This document shows, in pieces, positions 63,653 to 64,000 of a stretch of DNA of 64,000 bases (position 1 is the stretch's first letter; each line of letters starts with the position of its first letter). Position numbers and translations under genes: made by a program. The notes beneath the pieces are model-generated. The model was not told the origin of the DNA. It saw nothing but the letters and a program-made list of their open reading frames with translations, and made no database searches. The DNA comes from Pseudomonas sp. MYb185. Lineage in GTDB: Bacteria > Pseudomonadota > Gammaproteobacteria > Pseudomonadales > Pseudomonadaceae. Location of the stretch: contig NZ_PCQD01000008.1 in the NCBI RefSeq assembly GCF_002979975.1, forward strand, positions 62,001 to 126,000, in the 5' to 3' direction.

Positions 63653-64000
63653 TTACATCAACACCACATCGTATTGTTCCTGGGTATACATGGTTTCTAC
63701 CTGGAACTTGATCGGCCGTTCAATGAACATTTCCAGATCGGCCACGTTGCCCGACTCTTCGTCGAGCAGCCGGTCGATCACCGCCTGCGAGGCCAGTACC
63801 ATGTAGCCACCGGCCTGGTAGGCCCGGGCTTCACGCAGGATCTCGCGGAAAATCTCGTAGCACACGCTTTCGGCGGTCTTCTGGATACCACGTCCGGAAC
63901 AGCACGGGCAGGGTTCGCAGAGAATCTGCTCGAGGCTCTCGCGGGTACGCTTGCGGGTCATCTGCACCAGCCCCAGTTCGGTGATGCCGATGATGTTGGT
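63653..64000 (-). CDS. rng: Ribonuclease G, C-terminal part
   Basis: The gene runs off the right edge: the visible 115 residues are its C terminus (TNIIGITELGLVQMTRKRTR, and CPCCSGRG with the zinc-link cysteines). RNase G (CafA) matures 16S rRNA 5' ends and degrades some mRNAs. It is the start of a rng-yhdP-nitrilase-tldD cluster typical of pseudomonads. The 5' part is outside the window. Confidence 0.93.
   Translation of the reverse strand, partial: TNIIGITELGLVQMTRKRTRESLEQILCEPCPCCSGRGIQKTAESVCYEIFREILREARAYQAGGYMVLASQAVIDRLLDEESGNVADLEMFIERPIKFQVETMYTQEQYDVVLM

Noticed and set aside
1-64000. tRNA, rRNA, riboswitch or prophage genes
   Set aside because: No cloverleaf, conserved rRNA segment or phage structural gene was recognised by eye; a covariance-model scan would settle it.

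Overview
The window looks like the chromosome of a pseudomonad gammaproteobacterium (Pseudomonas, Halopseudomonas or a close relative). The evidence is high-GC coding sequence with strong Shine-Dalgarno sites, the gene order rng - yhdP - nitrilase - tldD at the right end, a MexEF-OprN-type RND operon, a DGPF/ECF sigma cluster, YegP, VF530 and Rof proteins. I see no tRNA or rRNA genes, no CRISPR array and no prophage.

Layout. 1-2.6 kb: pentapeptide protein, a ParD-like/Map operon behind a near-perfect palindrome, and a DUF4112 membrane protein. 2.6-7.1 kb: an ECF sigma factor with DGPF/YCII and VOC partner proteins, DUF1428, small hypotheticals and a VF530 protein. 7.2-14.4 kb: AraC regulator divergent from a three-gene RND efflux operon. 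14.4-17.6 kb: twin palindromes, a second VF530 gene, a frameshifted CBS gene, YegP, an RNase Sa-like ribonuclease with a barstar inhibitor, and a TlpA-type thioredoxin protein. 17.6-25.3 kb: a redox/quinone group (azoreductase-like, NDH-2-like, AhpD-like, MocR regulator), DUF503, an AraC-methyltransferase fusion, a decayed SDR gene and an MDR-family oxidoreductase.

25.6-34.9 kb is the most unusual part. An IS4-family element with 17-bp inverted repeats and an 11-bp target duplication lies next to a run of AT-richer genes, all on the minus strand. They are separated by six sequences with attC (integron cassette recombination site) architecture: a TAAC...GTTA frame, paired arms and an extrahelical base. 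No integrase gene is visible, so this is best read as a CALIN, a cassette cluster lacking its integrase. One cassette holds a complete three-gene ABC-three-component (ABC-3C) conflict operon: nuclease plus C-terminal domain, middle component 2, and a Rad50-like ATPase. Other cassettes encode a DUF3800-like zinc-ribbon protein, a membrane-anchored coiled-coil protein, a HEPN-like protein, a protein of 17-residue tandem repeats, and an unknown.

35.4-64 kb returns to core-like genome: valS, an ABC importer of the TrpXYZ type, a LysE exporter with an AraC regulator, Rof, a ccdAB toxin-antitoxin pair, an SLC13 transporter, ChaN, nucleoid-associated YejK, an SDR/GH15/erythromycin-esterase/phosphoribosyltransferase group, an ABC-2 exporter with a GST, two GIY-YIG proteins flanking a short asparaginase-like gene and a 151-bp tandem repeat, then tldD, a nitrilase, yhdP and the 3' end of rng.
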